A DNA stretch of 64,000 bases from the NCBI GenBank assembly GCA_958434805.1, contig CAUBDX010000011.1, positions 1 through 64,000 of the forward strand, given 5' to 3'. Positions 43,313 through 51,506 of this stretch are shown in pieces (positions within the stretch are counted from its first letter, which is position 1; each line of letters opens with the position of its first letter). The translations under genes and the position numbers were made by a program. The stretch is from an uncultured Phocaeicola sp. GTDB taxonomy: Bacteria > Bacteroidota > Bacteroidia > Bacteroidales > Bacteroidaceae. The notes under the pieces were generated by a model. That model had not been told where the DNA came from and did no database searches. It saw nothing but the letters and a program-made list of their open reading frames with translations.

Positions 43313-44959
43313 ATGAAACTGAAAAAGCTTTTGTTATCTGTCTTGATGTTGCTGTCTATTAGCGGCCTTCAGGCGCAATCACTGTCCCCCTCTACCCAAA
43401 TCCATTGGGATAAGGGAACCCTTGTAATAGAAACCCCTGAGCGGCCGACCGACCAACAGCATGTGCTCGGTCTTACCGCTCCGAAGATGGAAACCGTGCG
43501 TGTGGCTTTTGTGGGCTTGGGTATGCGCGGCCCTTGGGCGGTGTGGCGCTTCTGCAACATCCCAGGTGTAGAAGTCGTGGCACTATGCGACTACGAAGAA
43601 GACCGTGCAGAGGCATCCCAGAAATACCTACGTGATGCCAGCTTGATTCCGGCCGATATCTATTCAGGTGAGAAAGGGTATGAAACCCTTTGTCAACGTC
43701 CAGACATCGATCTGGTGTATATTGCCACTGACTGGAATCACCACTTCCCTGTGGCTAAGTATGCCATGAAACATGGCAAGCACGTGGCTATAGAAGTGCC
43801 ATCGGCCATGAACCTAGAGCAATGCTGGAGCTTGATTGATCTCTCTGAACAGACACGCCTGCACTGCTTCATCCTAGAGAACTGCTGCTATGACTATTAT
43901 GAGATGAATGCCTTGGCCATGGCTAAGGATGGAGTATTCGGCGAAATCATTCGGGCTGAAGGCGCTTACATCCACGAACTGTCGGCTTTTTGGAAGTCGT
44001 ACTGGCAAGATCCTAACGACAACGATACCGACAACTTGCATTGGCGCATGAAGTATAATATGGAGAACCGCGGTGATGTGTATGCCACCCATGGTCTGGG
44101 TCCAGTGGCTCAATGTATGGACATTCACCGCGGAGACCGCTTCACTACCTTGGTAGCTATGGATACCGAAAGTTTTGTGGGTAAGCAATATGTCGAGAAC
44201 CTCACCGGCAAGGAACCAAAGGAATTCCGCAACGGTGACCACACTACTACGCTGATGCGCACAGCTCGTGGCAAGGTAGTGGAAATTCAACACAACGTCA
44301 TGACACCGCAGCCATACAACCGCCTGTTTAAGCTGACCGGAACTAAAGGCTACGCCACCAAGTACCCCACACCCGAATATGCCTTGTCGGGCGATGTCAT
44401 GAAAGATACTGCGCCCAACATGGACGATATCAATGCCCACAGTTTTCTGAATGACGCTCAGAAGGAGGCCCTTGAAAAGAAATATTATCACCCTATCCTC
44501 ACCAAGTTTGGCGAAAAGGGGCGTGCCATGGGGCATGGTGGCATGGATTACATCATGGATGCTCGCCTGGTGTACTGCTTGCAAAACGGTTTGCCGCTTG
44601 ATATGGATGTCTATGATCTAGCCGAATGGTGCTGTCTCTCGGAATTGGGCGCTCTGTCGATGGATAACAACTGTGCAGCTGTGACTTTCCCCGATTTTAC
44701 CCGCGGTCATTGGGATGAAATGAAGGGGTATAAGCACGCCTATGCTTCGGCAGAAGAAGAAGAAGCTACCGAAGCCAAGGCCGAAGCATATACCATCGCC
44801 CAGAAAGAGGTAGCTGCTGCTGCCAATCTCTGGACACTCTATGATAACGTAAAAAATGCAGCCGATGAGAAAGCCCAGGACAAAGCTCTGAAAATCTACC
44901 AACGCGCCAAAGCCAAAGCTCATCAGCAGCTGGCTAAAAAGCTGAAAGTAAAAAAGTAA
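43313..44959 (+). CDS. GH109 alpha-N-acetylgalactosaminidase (NAD-dependent, Gfo/Idh/MocA fold)
   Basis: Five hundred and forty-eight residues with a signal peptide (MLLSISGLQAQ). The NAD site is VAFVGLGMRG (Gly68, Gly70, Gly73). GH109 stations are clear: KHGKHVAIEVPSAMN, ENCCYDYYEMNALAMAKDGV, FGEIIRAEGAYIHEL, ATHGLGPVAQCMDIHRGDRF. These enzymes remove terminal alpha-GalNAc (Tn and A-antigen type) by transient oxidation with tightly bound NAD. A long Ala/Lys-rich helical tail (about 475-548) is odd for the family and may be a later extension. The enzyme would process GalNAc released or exposed by the M60 peptidase. Confidence 0.92.
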   Translation: MKLKKLLLSVLMLLSISGLQAQSLSPSTQIHWDKGTLVIETPERPTDQQHVLGLTAPKMETVRVAFVGLGMRGPWAVWRFCNIPGVEVVALCDYEEDRAEASQKYLRDASLIPADIYSGEKGYETLCQRPDIDLVYIATDWNHHFPVAKYAMKHGKHVAIEVPSAMNLEQCWSLIDLSEQTRLHCFILENCCYDYYEMNALAMAKDGVFGEIIRAEGAYIHELSAFWKSYWQDPNDNDTDNLHWRMKYNMENRGDVYATHGLGPVAQCMDIHRGDRFTTLVAMDTESFVGKQYVENLTGKEPKEFRNGDHTTTLMRTARGKVVEIQHNVMTPQPYNRLFKLTGTKGYATKYPTPEYALSGDVMKDTAPNMDDINAHSFLNDAQKEALEKKYYHPILTKFGEKGRAMGHGGMDYIMDARLVYCLQNGLPLDMDVYDLAEWCCLSELGALSMDNNCAAVTFPDFTRGHWDEMKGYKHAYASAEEEEATEAKAEAYTIAQKEVAAAANLWTLYDNVKNAADEKAQDKALKIYQRAKAKAHQQLAKKLKVKK

Positions 44960-45138
44960 GTCTCGCAGAAGGATTTAAGAAACTGAATATTTTTTTTCTG
45001 AAGCGGATTTAAAACAGTTCCTAAGTCAAAATATGAGAAAATAGGGGCACAGGATATTATTCAATGAATAAATTGGGAAATAGTTGAATCAAAGTGCAAC
45101 AGATGGAGTTTTAATTTATGATATCGTAATAAGAAAAC

Positions 45139-45171
45139 AAATCCCCGGTGCATCACTGCAGCGGGGATTTT
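45139..45171. terminator. Bidirectional terminator between cargo 1 and the fimbrillin gene
   Basis: AAATCCCCG at 45139-45147 pairs perfectly with CGGGGATTT at 45162-45170. A runs on the left and T runs on the right allow termination in both directions between the convergent GH109 and fimbrillin genes. The rest of 44960-45245 is AT-rich without a gene. Confidence 0.75.
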
Positions 45172-45245
45172 CCACCTTAAATTCATCTTATGTCATTTCA
45201 ATGAATTATATTTCAATTTCTTTATTTGGGTTATTTGCCTAAATT

Positions 45246-47060
45246 TTAATGCCAACTTTGTGGCATGACTTTCACATAATTCGTCGTTTCATCCCATATA
45301 TAATCTCCTGTATAATTGCAGTTGAACAGATAATCCGCATCACAACGAAGTAATATCCACTCATTGGAATTTTCAGCTCTCCAATATAAATGTAAGACTG
45401 GAATGGCATATTTTACTCCATCATGTCGGGGAGCAAGTCTTTTAACTGGGAATTTACAACTCATAATACCCTTCCAGAAACGTGTTCCTGTCGGAATGTC
45501 CACAGAATCCTTACCGATTTCATCTTTCCATTCCTCATCGTTTACTGCTCCTTTCTTTTTGGTACTTGGACTATATGAATTGGACTTCAGCTTGAACTCA
45601 CGTTCCCAGACCGCTTTTATTTCGCCCCTTAGCGCCTTTTCCCCCCGGTTGGATAAAGTATATACCAGATTCCACGGATCATCATCAGGGACCGGATATG
45701 CAAGAATAGAGGTATATCCCTGTCCTTCCACTTCCATCATGCGCAATGCCGGCAGGTCATCCGATGCAGGTGCTTTCACCTCATACAGCCATTCCTCGTC
45801 TGTACTGCCATAGGAATATCCCACTGCCCTGCACCACATCGTTTCTCCTTTCTTGCGGAATAACGGCACAAGCTGGTATGTACCGGGAGCGGAAGTCACA
45901 TAGCACTGGATACGTTTTCCATCCCATGCCCCATTCGTCTTGATGTCTATCGGCTGGAACTGCTCCACAATCTCATTCGTACCCGGCCTCATAAATACAA
46001 ACCGTAACTCTCCCTCGCCGTTATCGCAATAGGGATTGTAAAAGGTTCCGAACACCTTGCCTTCATTCTGATAGCAGTCATAGCCGTATTCGGTATAATT
46101 GGGCCATACCTTGAAAGGATAGTCGTCCGGATTCGGGTTGAGTATAATCTGGTCCGTCTTGCCATACCGGCTCCAGTACTCCACATCGATGTCCACCTGC
46201 TCCATGTTGACCGGGGAGTTGTAGTTTCCCGTCATTTTCAGTGTATAGGTGTATTTCATTCCCGCCTCCCATTCATGGTCCCTGTGGAACTCATAGGGAT
46301 ATTCCTTTCCGTCAATGGTAAAACAGACTGTCGCTTTCTGGTCATAACCGTAGACAGGGGGAAGAATTGTCTCCACTACCACCGGATCTGCATCGTTCAG
46401 ATGATAGTTGCCGCCAGCTTGCAGGCTCCCCCTGCTTGAGAAATCGAATATCAGGGGGGAGTTGGTTTCCCGCCTGATGTCAAGCGTCATCCTTGTGATC
46501 ACATTGTCAAACCTTATATTTGAAACAATGCCTTCTCCCATATATTCATTTTTCAGAATTTTGATGCGCACCAGGCTCATGGCATGTTTCATCTCAATAT
46601 CCGCTGTCGGAATGTCCCTGGTGACCGTTGTCCTTCCATACAGGATGTCGTGCTGGTCCGCCAGTTCAAAAGGGATGAGCCTGTCCCCTGATGCCTGTCC
46701 GTTGTACGGCAGATAAGCGGCCACCTCCGAATCACCCTCTACCGGAGCGTCCCCGCCGGCATTCCATTTTTTACCGTCAAAGGCATAAGGCACATTATAT
46801 ACATATGGAGAGCCGGTGTCAGTAGTACAGATAAACACCCCCATCTCATGTCCCGGCAGGAATGCCTCTATGATTCCTTTTGTCTGCATCGCCTGCAACG
46901 ATGCGGTTATTCCGAGCCGTATCTTTTCTTCCTCCTCCTTTCCCGGATCATCCCCCGGGGTGACAACCGGCGGTTCAGGTTCCGGCAGGATCTCATCCTT
47001 TTCACATGCGGATAATGCACATGTGAGTGAGGCCAACAATATATACCTTAAAATTTTCAT
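45246..47060 (-). CDS. Large fimbrillin-family lipoprotein with extended C-terminus
   Basis: Six hundred and four residues; lipobox Cys19 (CALSAC) and an acidic/proline linker (PEPEPPVVTPGDDPGKEEEE). Residues 45-300 are fimbrillin-like (TKGIIEAFLPGHEMGVFICT; SEVAAYLPYNG; MKHAMSLVRIKIL; WEAGMKYTYTLKMTG). The remaining 300 residues are beta-rich with no family I recognise and could be an adhesive head. It stands apart from the 11-18 kb pilus cluster, on the opposite strand, and may be an alternative adhesin of the element. It shares its upstream AT-rich region with the end of the parA operon. Confidence 0.75.
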   Translation of the reverse strand: MKILRYILLASLTCALSACEKDEILPEPEPPVVTPGDDPGKEEEEKIRLGITASLQAMQTKGIIEAFLPGHEMGVFICTTDTGSPYVYNVPYAFDGKKWNAGGDAPVEGDSEVAAYLPYNGQASGDRLIPFELADQHDILYGRTTVTRDIPTADIEMKHAMSLVRIKILKNEYMGEGIVSNIRFDNVITRMTLDIRRETNSPLIFDFSSRGSLQAGGNYHLNDADPVVVETILPPVYGYDQKATVCFTIDGKEYPYEFHRDHEWEAGMKYTYTLKMTGNYNSPVNMEQVDIDVEYWSRYGKTDQIILNPNPDDYPFKVWPNYTEYGYDCYQNEGKVFGTFYNPYCDNGEGELRFVFMRPGTNEIVEQFQPIDIKTNGAWDGKRIQCYVTSAPGTYQLVPLFRKKGETMWCRAVGYSYGSTDEEWLYEVKAPASDDLPALRMMEVEGQGYTSILAYPVPDDDPWNLVYTLSNRGEKALRGEIKAVWEREFKLKSNSYSPSTKKKGAVNDEEWKDEIGKDSVDIPTGTRFWKGIMSCKFPVKRLAPRHDGVKYAIPVLHLYWRAENSNEWILLRCDADYLFNCNYTGDYIWDETTNYVKVMPQSWH

Positions 47061-47130
47061 TGTATTACTTCTTTCAGTTTATAAGTATCTTACTTTGAAA
47101 TATTATTTACTTCAAAAGTAATATAAAACT

Positions 47131-47409
47131 TTACTTCTTTACGTATTCTTTCCAGAACTGCTCCAACCTGTCGCGGTCCAATGTCCCGTCCTCCCTGAGA
47201 AAGCAGCCTATCATCGCTTCTATGACAGTCTTTACCCCTCTGTAACGGTGGTCCGCGGCAAATGTCCTCAGTTCCCATACCAGATCCTCGGTCAGGACAA
47301 TGGTCTGGTTATACGCCTTTCCCGGTGTCCTCGCCATTTTTTTTTCTTTCATGGGGTCTGCTCCCACCATATTTTCCAAGGAAATCCCTTTCGACTTGAA
47401 TTCTTTCAT
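47131..47409 (-). CDS. Small ParA-partner-like protein, probable DNA binding
   Basis: Ninety-two residues: a basic, flexible N-terminus (KEFKSKGISLENMVGADPMK) and a C-terminal YNQTIVLTEDLVWELRTFAA plus helix, which looks like a ribbon-helix-helix strand and helices (compare ParG/DUF3408 partners). It follows parA by 15 nt. I infer that it binds a centromere-like or operator site and works with ParA. Confidence 0.6.
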   Translation of the reverse strand: MKEFKSKGISLENMVGADPMKEKKMARTPGKAYNQTIVLTEDLVWELRTFAADHRYRGVKTVIEAMIGCFLREDGTLDRDRLEQFWKEYVKK

Positions 47410-47424
47410 ATTCCTTCTCCTTTA

Positions 47425-48222
47425 TTATTTGTTCATTTTCCTGATCCTTTTAAGGAATTCCTCAGTCAGACTCCGGTAATCCCTTGCCCCGTTTGACGAG
47501 GGTGCATAATCGAAAATGCTCCGTGCATTGTACTGCGCCTCTCCCAGCGCCACGTTGTTCCGTATGGTTGTCTCGAACACGCTCTCCCCCAATGTTTCTA
47601 TCAGACTCTCCCTGATGTCCACGTCCAGCTTTCTTCCCGCATTGTATTTTGTCATGAAGTAACCGAGAATCCTGACCTCCGCGCCGAGTTTCCTTCTGAG
47701 CAGGCCGATGATATAATGTATCTTCTCGATTCCTTTCATGGCGAAATAGTTCCCGTCCGTGGGTATGATCACAAAATCACTCGCCATAAGCGCGTTCTGT
47801 GTGATGATGCCCAATGAGGGAGGACAGTCTATCAGAATATGGTCATATTTCTTTTCCAGGCCTCTTATTATTTCCCTGAAAAGAAATTCCCTCCCGGGGG
47901 TGGTATTCATGATCACTTCCGTGGCCGCCAGGTCCAAGGACGCCGGCAGCACATCCACCCTGTCCAACCACGTGAGAGGCTTCAGCTCCAGGGGTCTGTC
48001 CTGCATGATTTCCTGCAGCACACTCTCGAGCATGACATCCTGGGGAAGACTTGCCATTTCCTCCCCGAACGCCGCCATCGTCGTGTTCGCCTGCGGGTCC
48101 GCATCTATGATACATACCTTCTTTCCGTGCAGCCGTGCGATTCCGGCCGCCAGATTCAGCAGCGAAGTGGTCTTTGCCACACCGCCCTTGTGGTTTACAC
48201 ATGCTGTCGTAATTGTTTTCAT
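47425..48222 (-). CDS. parA: ParA-family partition ATPase
   Basis: Two hundred and sixty-five residues. The deviant Walker A is NHKGGVAKTT (residues 7-16), Walker A' is IDADPQANTT, and Walker B is HILIDCPPSLG. In Bacteroides conjugative elements ParA-like TraA proteins are encoded near the transfer genes and are thought to stabilise or prepare the excised circle. It is the first gene of a minus-strand pair with the small partner, preceded by a palindrome-rich intergenic region. Confidence 0.92.
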   Translation of the reverse strand: MKTITTACVNHKGGVAKTTSLLNLAAGIARLHGKKVCIIDADPQANTTMAAFGEEMASLPQDVMLESVLQEIMQDRPLELKPLTWLDRVDVLPASLDLAATEVIMNTTPGREFLFREIIRGLEKKYDHILIDCPPSLGIITQNALMASDFVIIPTDGNYFAMKGIEKIHYIIGLLRRKLGAEVRILGYFMTKYNAGRKLDVDIRESLIETLGESVFETTIRNNVALGEAQYNARSIFDYAPSSNGARDYRSLTEEFLKRIRKMNK

Positions 48223-48375
48223 GATTTGTCTATCTCCTTGATTATTACGATGTAAAGATACGCATTTTTGAAATGTTTACCAAATATTTTTCTACATATT
48301 TACTTTATTAGTATTATACTTTAAATATATTTCACATTACATACTTAAATATGAAAATATACATAATCATGTATA

Positions 48376-48406
48376 TTACTTATTTACTTTAATATATAAA
48401 TAAGTA
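48376..48406. promoter_or_regulatory. Candidate operator or centromere palindrome upstream of parA
   Basis: TACTTATTTA (48377-48386) and TAAATAAGTA (48397-48406) are perfect inverted repeats 10 nt apart. The 17-mer TTACTTATTTACTTTAA starting at 48376 recurs exactly at 59138-59154, upstream of the polyvalent-protein gene. Confidence 0.55.
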
Positions 48407-48596
48407 TACTTTCCATAGAAACAAACGTGTTTTTCTGAAAATAAAAGTCATGCTGCAACGAAATTGCAGCCTTGTAGTATATCTTGCAGCCTTAAAGACG
48501 CAAAGCCTGTCACATATACGCATAATAAAAAAAGATCTGCGGGGATTTTTATATGGGAAGTAAAGTAAAAAAGCCCCCGGCCTGTTAAAAAGTAAC

Positions 48597-48692
48597 GCCA
48601 ATCACTTATTAACTACACGAGCGAAGCCACGCGACCGGGGGCAAATACCCTCTGTCGTGGCTTCGTTTTTTTGTGTTTAATAAATGATTGGC
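48597..48692. repeat. Nested long inverted repeat (possible structured RNA or transfer origin)
   Basis: The outer arms GCCAATCACTTATTAA (48597-48612) and TTAATAAATGATTGGC (48677-48692) pair at 15 of 16 positions. The inner arms CGAAGCCACG (48622-48631) and CGTGGCTTCG pair perfectly, followed by a T7 run that makes the inner hairpin a good rho-independent terminator. The loop contains GGGGGC, which can also pair with GCCCCCGG at 48573-48580, so alternative folds exist. Confidence 0.75.
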
Positions 48693-48718
48693 TCTGCAAA
48701 GATAGAAAAATATTTGCT

Positions 48719-48961
48719 ATGACACTGTTTGAGATCCTAAATTTTAATAGGGAGCTTCTGGAGCGTCTGGCCGGGACAGGTTACAAGCCGGACGACTACA
48801 AATATATCGACCTGTACAAGGAGTACGAACAAATGCGCCGCAAAGGTGAAAAGGTGACGTATTGTGTGGCCTTTCTCTCGGCCAGACATGGCGTTTCCGA
48901 AAGAAAGGTGTATGAGATTCTCGGGCGGTTCAAAAAAGAATGTACGTTCCATGCAGTATGA
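48719..48961 (+). CDS. Small hypothetical protein, helix-turn-helix-like
   Basis: Eighty residues from ATG 48719. The C-terminal half (VAFLSARHGVSERKVYEILG, then RFKKEC) has the spacing of a helix-turn-helix, so a DNA-binding role is plausible. The upstream extension of the frame lies inside the long inverted repeat and is rejected. It is transcribed away from parA, toward the methyltransferase gene. Confidence 0.55.
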   Translation: MTLFEILNFNRELLERLAGTGYKPDDYKYIDLYKEYEQMRRKGEKVTYCVAFLSARHGVSERKVYEILGRFKKECTFHAV

Positions 48962-49038
48962 AAAGAGTGGAATTTTTGCTTTCATGGGGAGAAGAAATGA
49001 ACTTTGTATCCGAAACATAAACACTCTTACACGACAGA

Positions 49039-49890
49039 ATGATTACAGCAATGAAAAAGTACCACTACAGTCAGGCCCCGCTTCCTTTTGTGGGACAGAA
49101 ACGCATGTTCGCATCGGAATTCAGAAAAGTCTTGAAGCGTTTCAGTGACAGGACAGTGTTCGTCGATCTGTTCGGCGGTTCCGGACTGCTCTCGCACATC
49201 ACCAAGCGGGAAAGACCCGATGCAACCGTAATCTACAATGACCACGACAACTACCGCGAGCGTCTGGAGAACATCAGCCGGACGAACGCCCTGCTTTCCG
49301 ACCTCCCCCGCCTCTCAGAAGGAATCCCCCGCCACAGGATGCTCTCCAAGAAGATGCACGGTATGTTCCTGGAACGTATCCGCCGGGAGGAAAGCACCGG
49401 CTTTGTGGACTATCTCACCATCTCTTCCTCCCTGCTGTTCTCCGGCAAATATGCCAGGAACATCGGGGAGCTCGGAAAACTGAATTTCTACAACAATATG
49501 CGCCTGAGCGACTACTGCTGCGAGGGCTATCTTGACGGACTCGAGGTGGTATGCTGTGACTACAGGGAGCTGGTGGACAGGTACAGGGACTCCCCGGATG
49601 TGGTCTTTCTGATAGATCCCCCCTACATGGCGACGGACATCAGCACATACAGGATGGACTGGAAACTTACGGACTATCTGGATGTCCTGCTGGTACTGGA
49701 AGGACACCCTTTCATCTATTTCACTTCCGGCAAATCCCCCATACTGGATTTCTGCCGGTGGATGGAGGAACATCCTGAAACCGGCAATCCTTTCAAGGGG
49801 GCCGGCATATCCACCCTCACGGCCAGAATGAACTACAGTTCGTCCTATACGGACATCATGCTGTACAAGGAAATGACTGAAGCGGCCTGA
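49039..49890 (+). CDS. D12-class N6-adenine DNA methyltransferase (Dam-like)
   Basis: Two hundred and eighty-three residues (ATG 49051 is an alternative start). PFVGQKRMFASEF replaces the usual PF.GGK start. Motif I is DLFGGSG (Phe45-Gly49) and motif IV is DPPY (193-196). The target-recognition region lies between. No restriction-enzyme gene is adjacent, so this is probably a solitary methylase that protects the element from host restriction or marks its own regulatory sites. Specificity cannot be read from the sequence. Confidence 0.85.
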   Translation: MITAMKKYHYSQAPLPFVGQKRMFASEFRKVLKRFSDRTVFVDLFGGSGLLSHITKRERPDATVIYNDHDNYRERLENISRTNALLSDLPRLSEGIPRHRMLSKKMHGMFLERIRREESTGFVDYLTISSSLLFSGKYARNIGELGKLNFYNNMRLSDYCCEGYLDGLEVVCCDYRELVDRYRDSPDVVFLIDPPYMATDISTYRMDWKLTDYLDVLLVLEGHPFIYFTSGKSPILDFCRWMEEHPETGNPFKGAGISTLTARMNYSSSYTDIMLYKEMTEAA

Positions 49891-49918
49891 AACGGCCACA
49901 CCACCTTAAATTCCACTT

Positions 49919-49943
49919 GAAGGTGTGCAAAATGCACACCTTC
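49919..49943 (+). terminator. Terminator after the methyltransferase gene
   Basis: GAAGGTGTGCA and TGCACACCTTC form a perfect 11-bp stem around AAA, followed by TTTC. Its outer arm GAAGGTG / CACCTTC recurs in the terminator at 57229-57259, on the far side of cargo 2. Confidence 0.8.
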
Positions 49944-50285
49944 TTTCATTTGGCAGATGCATTCATTGCAAGCGTCCTTTCATTAAATATCATAATTGAA
50001 ACCAAAGCGGCCTGATCATAATATTTGCGACCAAAGTACATGTTACCTTTTTTATCGGTATTTATTGACAGAATTTAAATAAAGAAAAAAACGAACCATA
50101 TAGTTTATTCGTTAATATCCGTTCTTTTTATTTATTAAAAAAATATTAAAGCCAAATTTAGATTGAACTTTCTATCAGAAAATATGTTTATATAAAAATA
50201 ACAAGCTGTGTTAACTCGCTTCCACCAAATTATTTTTGTCTTTCCCGCTTGTGATAAGCCGGAAGTTCGGAAGTTTTATTTATAG
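49944..50285. other. Gene-free AT-rich stretch at the left of cargo 2
   Basis: Very AT-rich with no open frame of note. The first GCTT-GTGAT-AAGC hairpin lies at 50243-50263. Nothing else recognisable. Confidence 0.5.
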
Positions 50286-50507
50286 ATGTTAGATCAGCAT
50301 GCCGCGAGGCACATGTGCCGGTATTGCAAGAGAGCTTACCTGTACCGTGATATGGAAAGGGATTGTCTGGACTATATGTTTCAGACAGTTTCCCTTTCTT
50401 GTATCAAAGACTGGTGTATAAATTATAATTTGGATATGGTATCTGGCCGTTATGTGACTGAAAAAACATATGATGAACAATACGGGCATGAACTCGTTAT
50501 CCAATAG
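50286..50507 (+). CDS. Small Cys-containing hypothetical protein
   Basis: Seventy-three residues (MLDQHAARHMCRYCKRAYLY, then RDMERDCLDYMF). Four to five Cys residues might bind metal. No family recognised. Its first codons recur in a decayed copy at 51459 (M..EHAVRHMYR), which supports it being a real gene family. A terminator lies 90 nt downstream. Confidence 0.45.
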   Translation: MLDQHAARHMCRYCKRAYLYRDMERDCLDYMFQTVSLSCIKDWCINYNLDMVSGRYVTEKTYDEQYGHELVIQ

Positions 50508-50596
50508 AGGATACGGTACGGAAACAATTTATACCTAATGTTATCAGTCTCAAATATCATGCGTATATAGCCGTATCCTATTCCTATAATGAGAAT

Positions 50597-50638
50597 ATGC
50601 CTTTTCTGGTCCGTGACGGTCCGGAAAGGCATTTTTTC
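50597..50638 (+). terminator. Terminator after the small Cys-containing gene
   Basis: ATGCCTTTTCTGGTCC pairs with GGTCCGGAAAGGCAT around GTGAC, with minor mismatches, and a T6 run follows. Confidence 0.75.
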
Positions 50639-50749
50639 ATATAATATTATACCTGCCATACGGAATGCTCATTCTTCGGTAATAATTTTATAAACCTGTG
50701 CAATTTCTGTGATTTTATTATATATTTATATGTATATAAAAACGTGCGG

Positions 50750-51149
50750 ATGAAATGTTGCTATTATTCGGACAGGGATGCGGTCAACCTATGCAGCAAA
50801 TGCGGGAAGGGCTTATGCATGGAGTGTGTATGTGGATCCCCTCCCGGTTTGCCGGGAGGGTTATCAGAGTCAGCCGGGGAGGATGCTTTGGAGAAAACTT
50901 ACCTGTCTGTTTGTATTCATCTGCCTGTTCTTTGCAGGTGTCGTTTTCGGGCTGTCGTCCGTATACGTTCAAGGCGGTAATAGGATTTCTACAATGTTTT
51001 CCGCCCTTACTGTTAGAAACATAATGCCAGGCGTTCCTTCCGGCTGTTTCACCGGTTCTTTTTGGTATGGTGGAATACAGTGCACGGTATTCCATTTTTT
51101 ACAGACATTCTTATTGTCGGGGCACACGCTGCCTTATCTTCCTGAGTGA
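50750..51149 (+). pseudogene. Frameshifted B-box-type zinc-finger membrane protein
   Basis: From ATG 50750 the frame reads MKCCYYSDRDAVNLCSKCGK, then GLCMEC, the start of the small Bacteroidetes B-box zinc-finger/membrane proteins (CYYHP...CxxCGKGLCxEC). Around 50830 the continuation moves to another frame: DPLPVCREGYQSQPGRMLWR, then the membrane helix LTCLFVFICLFFAGVVFG. The missing second Cys pair and the helix are restored only by a frameshift. A terminator hairpin at 51071-51100 inside the extended frame suggests the 3' part is also altered. Confidence 0.55.
51071..51100 (+). terminator. Intrinsic terminator in the decayed region
   Basis: TGGAATAC at 51071-51078 pairs perfectly with GTATTCCA and is followed by TTTTTT. 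Confidence 0.7.
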
Positions 51150-51231
51150 ACTTATGGGCCCGGCTTTGTCAGACCTTTCACTACTCCTTTCCAGGCGGTT
51201 GCGAACCTTCGGATTATATGGATATGTTGCC

Positions 51232-51255
51232 GCTTCCTTCTGCCGTGAAGGAAGC
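51232..51255. repeat. Perfect 9-bp inverted repeat
   Basis: GCTTCCTTC (51232-51240) and GAAGGAAGC (51247-51255) with a 6-nt loop, no T run. No gene is visible in 51150-51458. Confidence 0.5.
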
Positions 51256-51458
51256 TCCCGTATTGCAGGAAGAATATATTCCATTATCTTCTTGTTAAAA
51301 TATATAAAACATCCCGTGTTTCAAAACAATTCGATCCTTTATTTTGTTTTTTTTTGTTAAACTGTACTTTTGATGTGTCTGTATGTTTCTGTTGAAGTGA
51401 CCGCAGTATTTCATTTTCCCTTTCAGGCCTGTGAAGGTCCGATTGATGTTATTCAAAG

Positions 51459-51506
51459 ATGTCATATGAACATGCCGTGAGGCACATGTACAGGTTCAAG
51501 GGCTGA
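51459..51506 (+). pseudogene. Decayed copy of the start of the 50286 gene
   Basis: ATG 51459 encodes MSYEHAVRHMYRFKG then stops. It matches MLDQHAARHMCRYCK of the 50286 gene, and the DNA shares ATGCCG(C/T)GAGGCACATGT. The rest of the gene is not preserved in the following 300 nt. Confidence 0.55.

Larger units (their letters stand above)
48223..48718. other. Structured AT-rich intergenic region upstream of parA
   Basis: No gene, but dense structure. TACTTATTTA / TAAATAAGTA inverted repeat at 48377-48406. TATTTACTTTATTA at 48297-48310. A GCTGCAA / TTGCAGC hairpin near 48452-48470 beside a direct repeat TTGCAGCCTT (48464 and 48484). A nested long inverted repeat at 48597-48692. It separates the divergent parA and 48719 genes and could hold promoters, ParA-partner sites or an origin of transfer. 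Confidence 0.65.
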
